DNA of 44,340 nucleotides from Cognatishimia sp. SS12. GTDB taxonomy: Bacteria; Pseudomonadota; Alphaproteobacteria; Rhodobacterales; Rhodobacteraceae. The position numbers were made by a program, and so were the translations under genes. The stretch is from NCBI RefSeq assembly GCF_028369055.1, contig NZ_JAQNCZ010000008.1:1-44340 (forward strand), read 5' to 3'. Under the pieces are notes generated by a model. The model ran no database searches. It was not told the DNA's origin and was given only the letters and a program-made list of their open reading frames with translations. Every line of letters begins with the position of its first letter. The stretch's first letter is position 1. Positions 1-7,939 of this stretch are shown in pieces.

Positions 1-83
1 GTATCCTTCAAACGACCCCCAGAGCACCGCTCCGTTTCCCGTCTGACCCGCCGTTGTGCGCCTCAGCGCCGCCGGTGAAGGGG

Positions 84-112
84 GTTCTAAGGTTTCCCCG
101 CAAAACCCGCAA
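84..112 (-). promoter_or_regulatory. Probable strong stable-RNA promoter reading off the left edge
   Basis: On the minus strand a -35 hexamer TTGCGG (112-107) is followed after 17 nt by TAGAAC (89-84), or after 16 nt by TTAGAA. Upstream lies a very AT-rich stretch (about 121-185) like an UP element, and downstream a GC-rich untranslated leader runs to base 1. This layout is what rRNA operon promoters of Rhodobacterales look like to me, but the rRNA itself is outside the window, so the identity is inferred. An open reading frame on this strand (8-310) has no credible start or family resemblance. Confidence 0.45.
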
Positions 113-413
113 GCGCTTTTTCACAGAAAATCCAACTTTTTTAACAAAAGAATAAATAATCAATAAATTCAATTGGTTAATCAGGAAATTACGTCGCAGA
201 AATTCGCCGCCGCCGCTAGCGCCTGGCCTGCGGTGCGCCAAATCCGGACTGCTCCACAGGGTTATCCACAAGAGCCCCCCGCCCAGCACGGAGACTCGGC
301 GGTCTGGCACCGCATAAAGCAGGTGACTCGCCGGAAAATCCCGCGCCCACTCTCTGGCACGAGTCGCAAATTCCAGGCACCAGGCCGAAAAATCCGCCTT
401 TGCGCCGCCCGTT
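113..413. other. Gene-free stretch with an AT-rich block and DnaA-box-like sequence
   Basis: No credible coding region is visible here. Bases 121-185 are markedly AT-rich compared with the rest of the window. A perfect consensus DnaA box TTATCCACA lies at 262-270, and a weaker 7-of-9 match, TGCTCCACA, at 250-258. Two boxes are too few to call a replication origin; the AT-rich block is more simply read as the upstream element of the leftward promoter. Confidence 0.35.
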
Positions 414-896
414 TCAGGGAATCATCACCGCAGCACGCTCATAGCGGACGCTGTCAGTGCTGAGATCGTCATACAGCAGCTCAATGGTGACGGCCTCAAT
501 CGCATTCAGCGGAAAGCTGGCATATATGTCGGCATCCTCCGGGATGCTGGCGGGCGTGTAGCTGGCCGCGTCGCAGTCCGGCACCGGCCAGCTCTGCATC
601 TCACCCGCATTGATCTGATAGCGGATTTCATAAAGTCCGCAGCGCCATGAGAGCAGCTGGGTGAAATAAAGCAGATCCTGACCTTCCCATGCGCGCACCG
701 CAATCCAATTGCCTTTGGTGGCGGTCAGGATCGGTTTGACCTCACTCGCGGTGAGAAACTTTCCGGTCGGTGTCTGATCTTCGGCCTGGCGCGCGCCCTC
801 TTCGGCACCGGTCTGCCCAGCCATTCCGAAGGCGCAAGCCATCACCGCCGCCTGCAACGACATATTCCGCCCTGCCCTGGCATTCTGCTTTCTCAT
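414..896 (-). CDS. Conserved hypothetical secreted protein, 160 aa
   Basis: I do not recognise a named family. The product starts with a basic stretch (MRKQNARAGRN) and a hydrophobic core, ending near residue 31 at a plausible signal peptidase I site (TGA before EE), so it is probably periplasmic. The mature part has two cysteines (in WRCGLYEIRY and VPDCDAA) that could form a disulfide, and a beta-rich look. The ATG is preceded by AGAGGAC, a good ribosome site. It is divergent from the glycosyltransferase gene with only 80 bp between starts, so the two may share a control region. It ends close to the 113-413 gap. Confidence 0.75.
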   Translation of the reverse strand: MRKQNARAGRNMSLQAAVMACAFGMAGQTGAEEGARQAEDQTPTGKFLTASEVKPILTATKGNWIAVRAWEGQDLLYFTQLLSWRCGLYEIRYQINAGEMQSWPVPDCDAASYTPASIPEDADIYASFPLNAIEAVTIELLYDDLSTDSVRYERAAVMIP

Positions 897-976
897 GTCC
901 TCTTCTCCCTTTCCCCTTGGCCCGGCGGCGGTCTTCTCAGTATGGTGGCAAAAACAAAATTCGAGCCCGCCCTTTT

Positions 977-1978
977 ATGACCTTCACCGCAAAGCCGCAA
1001 AAATTCAACATTCTGCTGATTGCCCAAGCGGGGCGGCTGACGTTTGAGGCGGTGCTGCTGCTGGCCTCCCTGCGCAGGATGAGCCCAGGATTTGACGGGA
1101 CCGTTTTTATCGCCGAGCCGCAGCCGGGCCCCATGTGGCAGAAAGACCCCAGCATTAGAAATGATGCCGCACGGGCGCTCTTGCAGGAGCTTGGGGCCAA
1201 AATCATCCCACTGCGCAACGAGGTCTTTGGCCAAAGCTACCCCCATGGCAACAAGATCGAGGCCCTGTTGGCCCTGCCAGAAGCGGAGCCGTTTCTGTTT
1301 TTAGACACCGACACGCTTTTTACCGGCGATCTTGCCCGCGTGCCATTTGATTTTGATGTGCCCAGCGCGTCGCAGAAAGTCACCGGCACCTGGCCAAAGC
1401 CGGAACTCTACGGTCCGGGCTATACGGGCATCTGGCAATCGCTCTATGACAAATTTGACCTGCCATTTGAAATCTCGCTGGATCTGAGCCAGCCCGACGA
1501 ATACTGGCGGCGCTATCTCTATTTCAATGCGGGGTTCTTTTACTATCGCTGCCCGCACGTCTTTGGGCGGCTGTTTCTCGACTATGCGCGCAGCATCCGG
1601 GATGATCCACCAAGGACCCTTGCGTGCCAATCGCTGGACCCCTGGCTGGATCAGGTGGCCCTGCCGCTGGTGATCCATGCGCTGGGGGGCGGACGGGATA
1701 AACTGCCCGCCGGGCTGATGGACGGCGAAATCACCTGCCACTACCGGCTGCTGCCCCTGCTTTACGCGCGCGAAGCGGATCATGTGGTCGACGTGCTGGA
1801 AACGGTCGCGGCAGAGCAATCGATCAAGAGGGTGCTCAAGCAATATGACCCCTTCAAATTCATGATCTACCATGGGCGCGGTCAGAAAGTGCGCGCCTTG
1901 TTTGATCGGGCCAACCTACCCCGCAAGGAACAGGCGATCCGCAACAAGATCCGCCGTGAAGGGTATTGGATGCGTTGA
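977..1978 (+). CDS. Putative glycosyltransferase with DxD motif, 333 aa
   Basis: The protein begins with a Rossmann-like strand (KFNILLIAQAGRLTFEAVLLLASL) and carries FLFLDTDTLFTGDL at about residues 107-120. The DxD inside it is the metal and nucleotide-sugar binding motif of GT-A glycosyltransferases such as family 8. A second conserved-looking block, YFNAGFFYYRC, around residues 192-202 resembles the N-A-G motif found after DxD in those enzymes. No membrane segment is evident. The open frame continues upstream into the antisense region, but ATG 977 gives the first residues that fit a GT-A fold. No clear Shine-Dalgarno is seen. Substrate unknown; no polysaccharide genes flank it. Confidence 0.7.
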   Translation: MTFTAKPQKFNILLIAQAGRLTFEAVLLLASLRRMSPGFDGTVFIAEPQPGPMWQKDPSIRNDAARALLQELGAKIIPLRNEVFGQSYPHGNKIEALLALPEAEPFLFLDTDTLFTGDLARVPFDFDVPSASQKVTGTWPKPELYGPGYTGIWQSLYDKFDLPFEISLDLSQPDEYWRRYLYFNAGFFYYRCPHVFGRLFLDYARSIRDDPPRTLACQSLDPWLDQVALPLVIHALGGGRDKLPAGLMDGEITCHYRLLPLLYAREADHVVDVLETVAAEQSIKRVLKQYDPFKFMIYHGRGQKVRALFDRANLPRKEQAIRNKIRREGYWMR

Positions 1979-1998
1979 AAGGCAACTGCGCGTTTTCA

Positions 1999-2027
1999 TT
2001 GCAGTGCCGCCTGTCGCCGCCTACACC
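1999..2027 (+). promoter_or_regulatory. Candidate sigma-70 promoter for metY
   Basis: TTGCAG (1999-2004) and TACACC (2022-2027) are separated by 17 bp, which would start transcription about 23 nt before the metY ATG. The short leader leaves no room for a typical SAM riboswitch. Confidence 0.35.
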
Positions 2028-2056
2028 TAGGGGCGAACGAATTCTTGGAGGACAGA

Positions 2057-3349
2057 ATGACCGACGCAAAACCCCTGGGCTTTGATACACTGCAAATTCA
2101 TGCGGGTGCCCACCCTGACCCGGCCACCGGCGCGCGGCAGACCCCGATTTATCAGACCACCGCCTATGCGTTCCGCGATGCCGATCATGCGGCGGCGCTG
2201 TTCAACCTGGCCGAAGTGGGCTTTATCTACTCGCGGCTCACCAACCCAACGGTTGCGGTGCTGCAAGAACGTATCGCCACCCTCGAAGGCGGCGCGGGTG
2301 CCGTGTGCTGTTCTTCGGGCCATGCGGCGCAAATCATGGCGCTCTTTCCGTTGATGCAACCGGGCTGCAACGTCGTGGCTTCCACCCGGCTTTATGGCGG
2401 TACTGTCACCCAGTTCAGCCAGACGATCAAACGCTTTGGCTGGTCCGCGAAATTTGTGGATTTTGACGATGAAGACGCGGTGAAGGCGGCGATTGATGAC
2501 GACACCCGCGCGGTCTTCTGTGAATCCATCGCCAACCCCGGGGGCTATATCACCGACCTCGCCGCCATCGCTGCCATCTCCGATGCGGCCGGCATTCCGC
2601 TGATCGTCGACAATACATCCGCGACGCCCTACCTCTGCAACCCGATCCAGCATGGCGCAACGCTGGTTGTGCATTCGACCACCAAATACCTCACTGGCAA
2701 TGGCACCGTCACCGGCGGCTGCGTTGTGGACAGCGGTAAGTTTGACTGGATGCAGAACGACAAGTTCCCATCGCTCAGCCAGCCTGAACCGGCGTATCAT
2801 GGGCTGGTCTTTGGCGAAGCGCTGGGGCCGATGGCCTTCACCTTCCATAGCATTGCGGTTGGGCTGCGTGATCTGGGTATGACAATGAACCCGCAGGGCG
2901 CGCATTACACCTTGATGGGGATCGAAACCCTGTCCCTGCGGATGCAGAAACATGTGGAGAATGCCCGCAAAATCGCCGATTGGCTCGAAAACGACGACCG
3001 GGTGGATTACGTGACCTATGCCGGGCTGCCGTCGTCCCCCTATTATGAGCGTATCGAGAAAGTCTGCCCCAAGGGGGCGGGCGCGCTCTTCACCTTTGCG
3101 GTCAAGGGCGGCTATGACGCCTGCGTGAAACTGGTCGATAGTCTGGAGCTGTTCAGCCATGTGGCCAATCTGGGGGACACGCGCTCTCTGATCATCCACT
3201 CCGCATCCACCACCCACCGGCAACTGTCCCCCGAGCAGCAAGAGGCCGCCGGGGCCAGCCCCAATGTGGTGCGCGTATCGATCGGGATCGAGGATGCCGA
3301 TGATCTGATCGCAGATCTTGATCAGGCCCTGAGCAAAGCCACTGCCTGA
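2057..3349 (+). CDS. metY: O-acetylhomoserine sulfhydrylase (homocysteine synthase), 430 aa
   Basis: A PLP enzyme of the Cys/Met metabolism family that makes homocysteine from O-acetylhomoserine and sulfide in methionine synthesis. The PLP lysine is K210 in HSTTKYLTGNG, with the cofactor-binding IVDNTSATPYL just before it. YSRLTNPT near residue 58 and the C-terminal SLIIHSASTTH also match this family. Length (430 aa) fits MetY rather than the shorter MetB/MetC/MetZ (about 380-400). ATG 2057 is chosen because GGAGGA lies 5 nt upstream; an in-frame TTG at 2045 overlaps that site. The gene stands alone and ends at a strong terminator. Confidence 0.93.
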   Translation: MTDAKPLGFDTLQIHAGAHPDPATGARQTPIYQTTAYAFRDADHAAALFNLAEVGFIYSRLTNPTVAVLQERIATLEGGAGAVCCSSGHAAQIMALFPLMQPGCNVVASTRLYGGTVTQFSQTIKRFGWSAKFVDFDDEDAVKAAIDDDTRAVFCESIANPGGYITDLAAIAAISDAAGIPLIVDNTSATPYLCNPIQHGATLVVHSTTKYLTGNGTVTGGCVVDSGKFDWMQNDKFPSLSQPEPAYHGLVFGEALGPMAFTFHSIAVGLRDLGMTMNPQGAHYTLMGIETLSLRMQKHVENARKIADWLENDDRVDYVTYAGLPSSPYYERIEKVCPKGAGALFTFAVKGGYDACVKLVDSLELFSHVANLGDTRSLIIHSASTTHRQLSPEQQEAAGASPNVVRVSIGIEDADDLIADLDQALSKATA

Positions 3350-3370
3350 TCGAACCCCCTGCAATTCACC

Positions 3371-3402
3371 AGAAGGCCGCTCAACGGGCGGCCTTCTTTT
3401 TT
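3371..3402 (+). terminator. Rho-independent terminator after metY
   Basis: A 10-bp stem, AGAAGGCCGC pairing with GCGGCCTTCT, is followed by five further T residues. It lies between the convergent metY and SIMPL-protein genes. Confidence 0.9.
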
Positions 3403-3406
3403 GCGC

Positions 3407-4111
3407 CTAGTCCTGTGCACCGGCAGGGTCTTTGATGTCATAAACCAGCGTCACGTTGGCCATGGTGGTCAATTCGCCCGGGGCGACCGGGACGCTTTCG
3501 CTCATGGCCATATCGGCCGCAGCGCGGAACATCGGCTGTGGCCGCACCGAGCCGTTTTCACTGATCGACAACAGAGCGCCAAGTTCCACGCCCGCCGCAT
3601 CAGCATAAAGCTCTGCCTTGGCGCGTGCGTTTTCAACCGCGCGGCGGCGAGCTTCGGCCTCGGCCTGGCTGGGGTCCTGCAGCGCAAAACTCAGCCCGTT
3701 GAACACATTTGCCCCGTCGCTCACCATTTCATCGAGTGCCCGCCCCAGAACCGACAGATCGCGAATGCGGATTGTCACCTGATTGCCCGCCTCATAGCCG
3801 GTGATCCGCGCCACTTCATTATGGTTGGCACCGCGACTCCAGAGTGGATTGAGATAGAGGTTGCCGGTCTGCATATCGCGCGGCTCAACGCCAAATTCAG
3901 CGGCGACATCAAATGCCGCTTGCGTGCGGTTGTTCACCTCATTCAGCGCCTCTCTCGCCGTATGGGCCTGAAACCGCGCCCCGACGGAAATCACGGCCAT
4001 ATCTGGGGCTTGATCGACGGTGCCGCGCCCCTGAACCACAATTTCACCGGCTGAGGCCATCATCGGTGCGGCCAGCGCGCAGGCCGCCAAAAAAGTGCCG
4101 AATTTCCGCAT
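3407..4111 (-). CDS. SIMPL-domain (DUF541) periplasmic protein, 234 aa
   Basis: The protein has a clear signal peptide (MRKFGTFLAACALAAPMMASA, then GEIVV). Next comes the family opening of the type VQGRGTVDQAPDMAVISVG, in which one turn of the domain reports oxidative-stress-linked SIMPL/DUF541 proteins. The AR-rich helix AEAEARRRAVENARAKAELYADAAG in the middle and the C-terminal VTLVYDI strand are also typical. The biochemical role of the family is not settled; members have been linked to stress resistance and outer-membrane or periplasmic quality. The ATG follows GAGGAGCAACT, a good ribosome site. It converges with metY and diverges from the large fusion gene. Confidence 0.85.
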   Translation of the reverse strand: MRKFGTFLAACALAAPMMASAGEIVVQGRGTVDQAPDMAVISVGARFQAHTAREALNEVNNRTQAAFDVAAEFGVEPRDMQTGNLYLNPLWSRGANHNEVARITGYEAGNQVTIRIRDLSVLGRALDEMVSDGANVFNGLSFALQDPSQAEAEARRRAVENARAKAELYADAAGVELGALLSISENGSVRPQPMFRAAADMAMSESVPVAPGELTTMANVTLVYDIKDPAGAQD

Positions 4112-4209
4112 AGTTGCTCCTCACTCTTCTACGCATACCTTTATAGCTAGGGCAGAAACCCGCGGATTGCGCGGGGATGTTTTGCTTTTTCTTCCCCTCG
4201 GCAGATTCC

Positions 4210-4218
4210 TGCTATAAA
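4210..4218 (+). promoter_or_regulatory. Candidate extended -10 promoter for the 4276 gene
   Basis: TGCTATAAA is a textbook extended -10 (TGN-TATAAA), 58 nt upstream of the ATG, with no clear -35. A nearby inverted repeat CCCGCG-N5-CGCGGG (4159-4175) could be an operator or a leader hairpin. Confidence 0.4.
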
Positions 4219-4275
4219 AATGGCCCGCAACCTGATGGGCTTTTTGCCATCCACACCGAATGTTAGAGCCAGCTT

Positions 4276-6621
4276 ATGAAACCTGATTTTGCGCTGTCCC
4301 TGTCGCTTGACGGCATTCGCCTGCTGTGTCGCGTCCCTGACGGTTGGCACCTGCTTGGGGATGTGCCGCTGGATCACGCGGATCTGGACGCCGCGCTGAA
4401 GGATCTGCGGCAGCGCGGCGAAACACAGGCCGGTGGTCCGGCGCTCTGCAAATTGATCCTACCGGGGGATCAGATCAAATATCTGTCCATCACCACGGGC
4501 ACCGATGACCTGGAAGCGGCTGTGCGTCGGGCGCTTGTGGGCGCGACCCCCTATGACCTCGACGACTTGGCCTATGATTTTGTCGAAACCAACGACAGCG
4601 TGCAAATTGCTGCGGTGGCCCGTGATACATTGGGGGAAGCCGAAGAATTTGCCGCGCGGCACGGGTTTGATGCGGTCAGCTTTGTGGCCGCCCCCGAGGC
4701 GGCGGAGTTTCAGGCAGAGCCGTTTTTCGGCCCGACCAAAGCCGCCCCGGCGCTGATCGGGGACACTGCGGAAATTGAACCAGACGACCTGCCGGTCATA
4801 CAAACCTCCGAAGGCGCGTTGCCTGAACCCGAAATGGAGGCTGAGGTTGAGGCTCAGGCTGAGGCGGAAATAGACACCCCCGCAGACCCTATTCAGCCCG
4901 CCTTGCCGCTTGATGCACCCGATCTGCCTGTGGCGGAAAATCAGCCGGACACGCCGGACACCCCCAACACCCAAGGCGATGACAGTGCGGCAGCACCAGC
5001 CTTTGCAACCTCGCGCAGCTTGGTCGCCGAGCGCACCGCCGGCGCGTCAAACGCCAAATTGCCCGGTGTCGATCGCGGGATCAAAGACGCGGCTGCCGCA
5101 GCGCCCCAAAAGCCGACCGAGGACGCAAGCGCGCTGGCGCAACAGGATACAAGATTTGATCCGGCCTCGTTGCTGGCGAGCCTCAAACCTGCCCCGGTTG
5201 TCGCCCCGGCAGAACAGCCGGCCCCGCCGCCCCGCCCGGTTGCAAAACCTGCGGTCGCCAACAAGCCCGCAGGCACCGCCCCGGCGCGTGCCGCCCCGGA
5301 AAAGCCAAGCCCCCTTGCGGCAGAGCCAACGCAGCGCGGCAGGCCGCGGTATCTCGGGGCCATACTTGTCGCGATCCTGATCGTGTTTTTGGCCGGTGTC
5401 GCCGTCTGGGCGTCCATTTTTACCGAGGACGGACTGGCAGGCTGGTTTTCATCCGGTGAGGATGTTGAGCAGATCGCCTTTTTGCCCGATCCCGACGCCG
5501 ACCTAGGCCTGACGGTGCTGGAGCCGACGGCACCGGACACCATAACAGACAGCGCGGAAGTCGAGGCGCTGGATGGCAACGAAGGGGTCATCGAAGCGCC
5601 TGCCGCCAATGACACCGCATTTGTCGCGTTGGACCCGGTGATTGACGCCGCCTTGCCCATCGTCAGCGGTGATACGTTTTACGCCGCCACCGGCATCTGG
5701 GCCATCGCCCCGGAACAACCTTTGTCGCCCGCGGAAGAAATATCAGAAAGCATCTACCTGGCCTCTTTTGAACCCTGGCAAATCACCCATGATGCCGTGG
5801 CCCTGCCAACAGCGGCCAGTTTTGGTGAAGATGCAAGCCTGGGCGCGCAAAGCAACCCTGTCCCGCATGGAATTGAGATTGAGCTGGACGCCCGCGGTCT
5901 GGTGGTGGCGACCCCTGAGGGGGCGCTCTCGCCCGAAGGGATTTTGGTGTTCGCAGGCCGTCCGGCCGCCTTGCCCGAGAAATGGCCCGACCGCAGCCTG
6001 GAAGTGACGCAACTGGAAAGCGACGCAGCCGAAGTGGGCCGCGCGGCCATCGCCAATTTGCGCCCTACCCTGCGCCCCGAGGGTCTGGTCGAAGGCAATG
6101 AACGCGCGACATTGGGCGGCAGCACCCGTTCGGAACTGGCGCAGTTTCGCCCGCGTGCCCGGCCTGAACAGGCGGTGGAAATCGCCTCGGTCAATACAGG
6201 TGCGATCAACGACGCCCTTGAGAACGCAATTGACTCCGCCTCCGATCTTGCGATTTCGGCCAGTCTGAAACCGCGTGCCCGGCCCCAAAATTTTGCCAGC
6301 AAAGTGACGGCTGCGCGCCAGCAACTCGCCTCGGTTGCAGTCCCGCAAACAGAGGTGCTGGCCCCAACGCTCCCAACCACCGCCTCAGTGGCGCGCAGTG
6401 CGACGGAAAAGAACGTGCTTAACCTTAGAAAAATCAATCTCATCGGCGTCTATGGCTCTGCCGCAGATCGCCGCGCTCTCGTGCGCCTGTCCAGCGGACG
6501 CTATAAGAAAGTCAAAGTGGGGGATCGCATCGACGGCGGCCGCGTCTCGGCCATCAGCAGCAGCGAGCTGCGCTATGTCAAAGGCAGCCGCGATATTGTC
6601 CTGAAGATGCCAAAGGGCTGA
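4276..6621 (+). CDS. Single-pass membrane protein with GspL/PilM-like head and GspC/PilP-like tail, 781 aa
   Basis: Residues 1-155 look like a compact cytoplasmic domain (FALSLSLDGIRLL, LPGDQIKYLSI, TPYDLDDLAYDF, AAVARDTL), similar in pattern to GspL/PilM N-terminal actin-like halves. Residues 160-355 are a Pro/Ala/Glu-rich linker. A single membrane helix (YLGAILVAILIVFLAGVAVWAS, 359-380) follows RGRPR, so the C-terminal half should be periplasmic. That half has three R/K-P-x-x-R-P motifs and ends (about 713-781) with INLIGVYG, KVKVGDRIDGG and ELRYVKGSRDIVLKM, the pattern of the GspC/PilP homology region. No other type II secretion or type IV pilus genes are in the window. The domain assignments are by eye and the role is unknown. 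Confidence 0.6.
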   Translation: MKPDFALSLSLDGIRLLCRVPDGWHLLGDVPLDHADLDAALKDLRQRGETQAGGPALCKLILPGDQIKYLSITTGTDDLEAAVRRALVGATPYDLDDLAYDFVETNDSVQIAAVARDTLGEAEEFAARHGFDAVSFVAAPEAAEFQAEPFFGPTKAAPALIGDTAEIEPDDLPVIQTSEGALPEPEMEAEVEAQAEAEIDTPADPIQPALPLDAPDLPVAENQPDTPDTPNTQGDDSAAAPAFATSRSLVAERTAGASNAKLPGVDRGIKDAAAAAPQKPTEDASALAQQDTRFDPASLLASLKPAPVVAPAEQPAPPPRPVAKPAVANKPAGTAPARAAPEKPSPLAAEPTQRGRPRYLGAILVAILIVFLAGVAVWASIFTEDGLAGWFSSGEDVEQIAFLPDPDADLGLTVLEPTAPDTITDSAEVEALDGNEGVIEAPAANDTAFVALDPVIDAALPIVSGDTFYAATGIWAIAPEQPLSPAEEISESIYLASFEPWQITHDAVALPTAASFGEDASLGAQSNPVPHGIEIELDARGLVVATPEGALSPEGILVFAGRPAALPEKWPDRSLEVTQLESDAAEVGRAAIANLRPTLRPEGLVEGNERATLGGSTRSELAQFRPRARPEQAVEIASVNTGAINDALENAIDSASDLAISASLKPRARPQNFASKVTAARQQLASVAVPQTEVLAPTLPTTASVARSATEKNVLNLRKINLIGVYGSAADRRALVRLSSGRYKKVKVGDRIDGGRVSAISSSELRYVKGSRDIVLKMPKG

Positions 6622-6657
6622 CGGCCCCCAGAATGATCACGAAGTAAGATCAAAAAA

Positions 6658-6680
6658 AGGGCCGGGGTTTTCCCGGCCCT
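6658..6680 (-). terminator. Terminator after hppD
   Basis: AGGGCCGGG and CCCGGCCCT form a 9-bp stem around a short loop. On the minus strand it is followed by a run of seven T, so it serves hppD; the convergent 4276 gene may also use the hairpin. Confidence 0.85.
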
Positions 6681-6704
6681 GTGTCGTTTCATCGCTGCAC
6701 TACC

Positions 6705-7802
6705 TTATTCGGCGGCGTTGAGTTCGCCTTTGTCGATCTGCTCTTGCTCGATGCTTTCAAACAGCGCTTTGAAGTTGCCTTCGCCAAAGCCGTCATCGCC
6801 CTTGCGCTGGATAAATTCAAAGAAGATCGGTCCAATCACGGTCTTTGAGAAGATTTGCAGCAGGATCTTGGTTTCGCCGCCATCAATCACGCCTTCGCCG
6901 TCAATCAGAATGCCGTGCTTCATCAGGCGATCCAGAGGTTCTTCATGGCCGACCACCCGATCTTTGGACAGGGCATAATAGGTCTCTGGCGGGCCAGGCA
7001 TGAATTTGACGCCTTTGTCGGCGATCGCATCAACCGAGGCATAGATATCATCCGTGCCAACGGCGATGTGCTGGATCCCCTCACCGTTATACTTTTTCAG
7101 ATAATTCACAATCTGCCCGGTCTCGCCGCGATCTTCGTTGATCGGAATACGGATTTTGCCACAGGGGCTGGTCAGCGCACGCGAAAAGAGGCCCGTGAAT
7201 TTGCCTTCAATGTCAAAAAAGCGGATTTCGCGGAAGTTGAACAGATCGCCGTAAAACTTGAACCACTTGTCCATGTTGCCCTTAAAGACGTTATGGGTCA
7301 GGTGATCGAGGTAGAAGAACCCTTCGCCCTCTGGCTTGGATTGGGTCAGCCAGTCGAATTCTTCGTTAAACGGCGAGGTGTCATAATACTGATCGGTGAA
7401 ATAGATCAGCGAACCGCCGATCCCTTTGATCGCAGGCCACGCCAAGGTTTTGTCCGCGTCATCATAGGGCTCTGCGCCTTTTGAAATCGCGTGTTCATAC
7501 GCTTTCTGCGCGTCAACCACACGCCAGCCCATCGAGGGGGCGCAGGGGCCATGCTCTTCGACAAAGCGCAGGGCAAAGCTGCCCGGCTCGTTGTTCAGGA
7601 TATAGGTGATATCGCCCTGCTGCCACAGCTCAATCGCCTTGGATTTGTGGTTGGCGACATGTGCATAGCCCATGCGCGTGAACAGCGCCCGCAGCTCTTC
7701 CGGCTCTGGGTGGGCGAATTCTACGAATTCAAACCCATCGGTTCCCGCTGGATTATACTCTGAAATTTCTGCGCGTGGCGCATCGTGTGGAAACGGACCC
7801 AT
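6705..7802 (-). CDS. hppD: 4-hydroxyphenylpyruvate dioxygenase, 365 aa
   Basis: Converts 4-hydroxyphenylpyruvate to homogentisate in tyrosine breakdown, using Fe(II) and O2. The iron ligands are visible: His in FYLDHLTHNV (H167), His in EGIQHIAVGT (H245) and Glu in IFFEFIQRKGDDGFGEGNF (E329). The two-module vicinal-oxygen-chelate layout and C-terminal helix are complete. The open frame extends 15 codons further up, but ATG 7802 follows AAGGAGG at ideal spacing and is preferred. The usual downstream pathway genes (hmgA, fahA, maiA) are not adjacent. A divergent Lrp-type regulator lies 138 bp away across two inverted repeats. Confidence 0.95.
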   Translation of the reverse strand: MGPFPHDAPRAEISEYNPAGTDGFEFVEFAHPEPEELRALFTRMGYAHVANHKSKAIELWQQGDITYILNNEPGSFALRFVEEHGPCAPSMGWRVVDAQKAYEHAISKGAEPYDDADKTLAWPAIKGIGGSLIYFTDQYYDTSPFNEEFDWLTQSKPEGEGFFYLDHLTHNVFKGNMDKWFKFYGDLFNFREIRFFDIEGKFTGLFSRALTSPCGKIRIPINEDRGETGQIVNYLKKYNGEGIQHIAVGTDDIYASVDAIADKGVKFMPGPPETYYALSKDRVVGHEEPLDRLMKHGILIDGEGVIDGGETKILLQIFSKTVIGPIFFEFIQRKGDDGFGEGNFKALFESIEQEQIDKGELNAAE

Positions 7803-7857
7803 TGCCCCCTCCTTTAAGTGTTCTAAATCCCATTCAGAATAGCGCATTATCCGTGCG

Positions 7858-7875
7858 GAAACTCCGCGAAGTTTC
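7858..7875. promoter_or_regulatory. Candidate operator, perfect inverted repeat in hppD-lrp gap
   Basis: GAAACT-N6-AGTTTC is a perfect 6+6 inverted repeat between the divergent starts of hppD and the Lrp regulator. Confidence 0.4.
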
Positions 7876-7891
7876 GTGCGTTTTTCGAAAT

Positions 7892-7912
7892 TTGCGCGTA
7901 TGATTGTCGCAA
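7892..7912. promoter_or_regulatory. Candidate Lrp-type operator in hppD-lrp gap
   Basis: TTGCG-N11-CGCAA with an AT-richer centre. Size and spacing suit an Lrp/AsnC dimer site, and its position suits control of both divergent genes. Confidence 0.4.
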
Positions 7913-7939
7913 TACTCCAATATGGCGCGGAAATGACGC

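Noticed and set aside
113..413. Chromosome replication origin
   Set aside because: Only one perfect DnaA box and one weak one were seen, and none of the usual origin-linked genes are present.
1979..2056. Possible SAM riboswitch before metY
   Set aside because: The leader after the candidate promoter is only about 23 nt and no pseudoknot-type pairing was found.
2027..3364. Long open frame (445 codons) antisense to metY
   Set aside because: It mirrors metY codon by codon, has no ribosome site and no recognisable domain; high-GC codon usage keeps antisense frames open.
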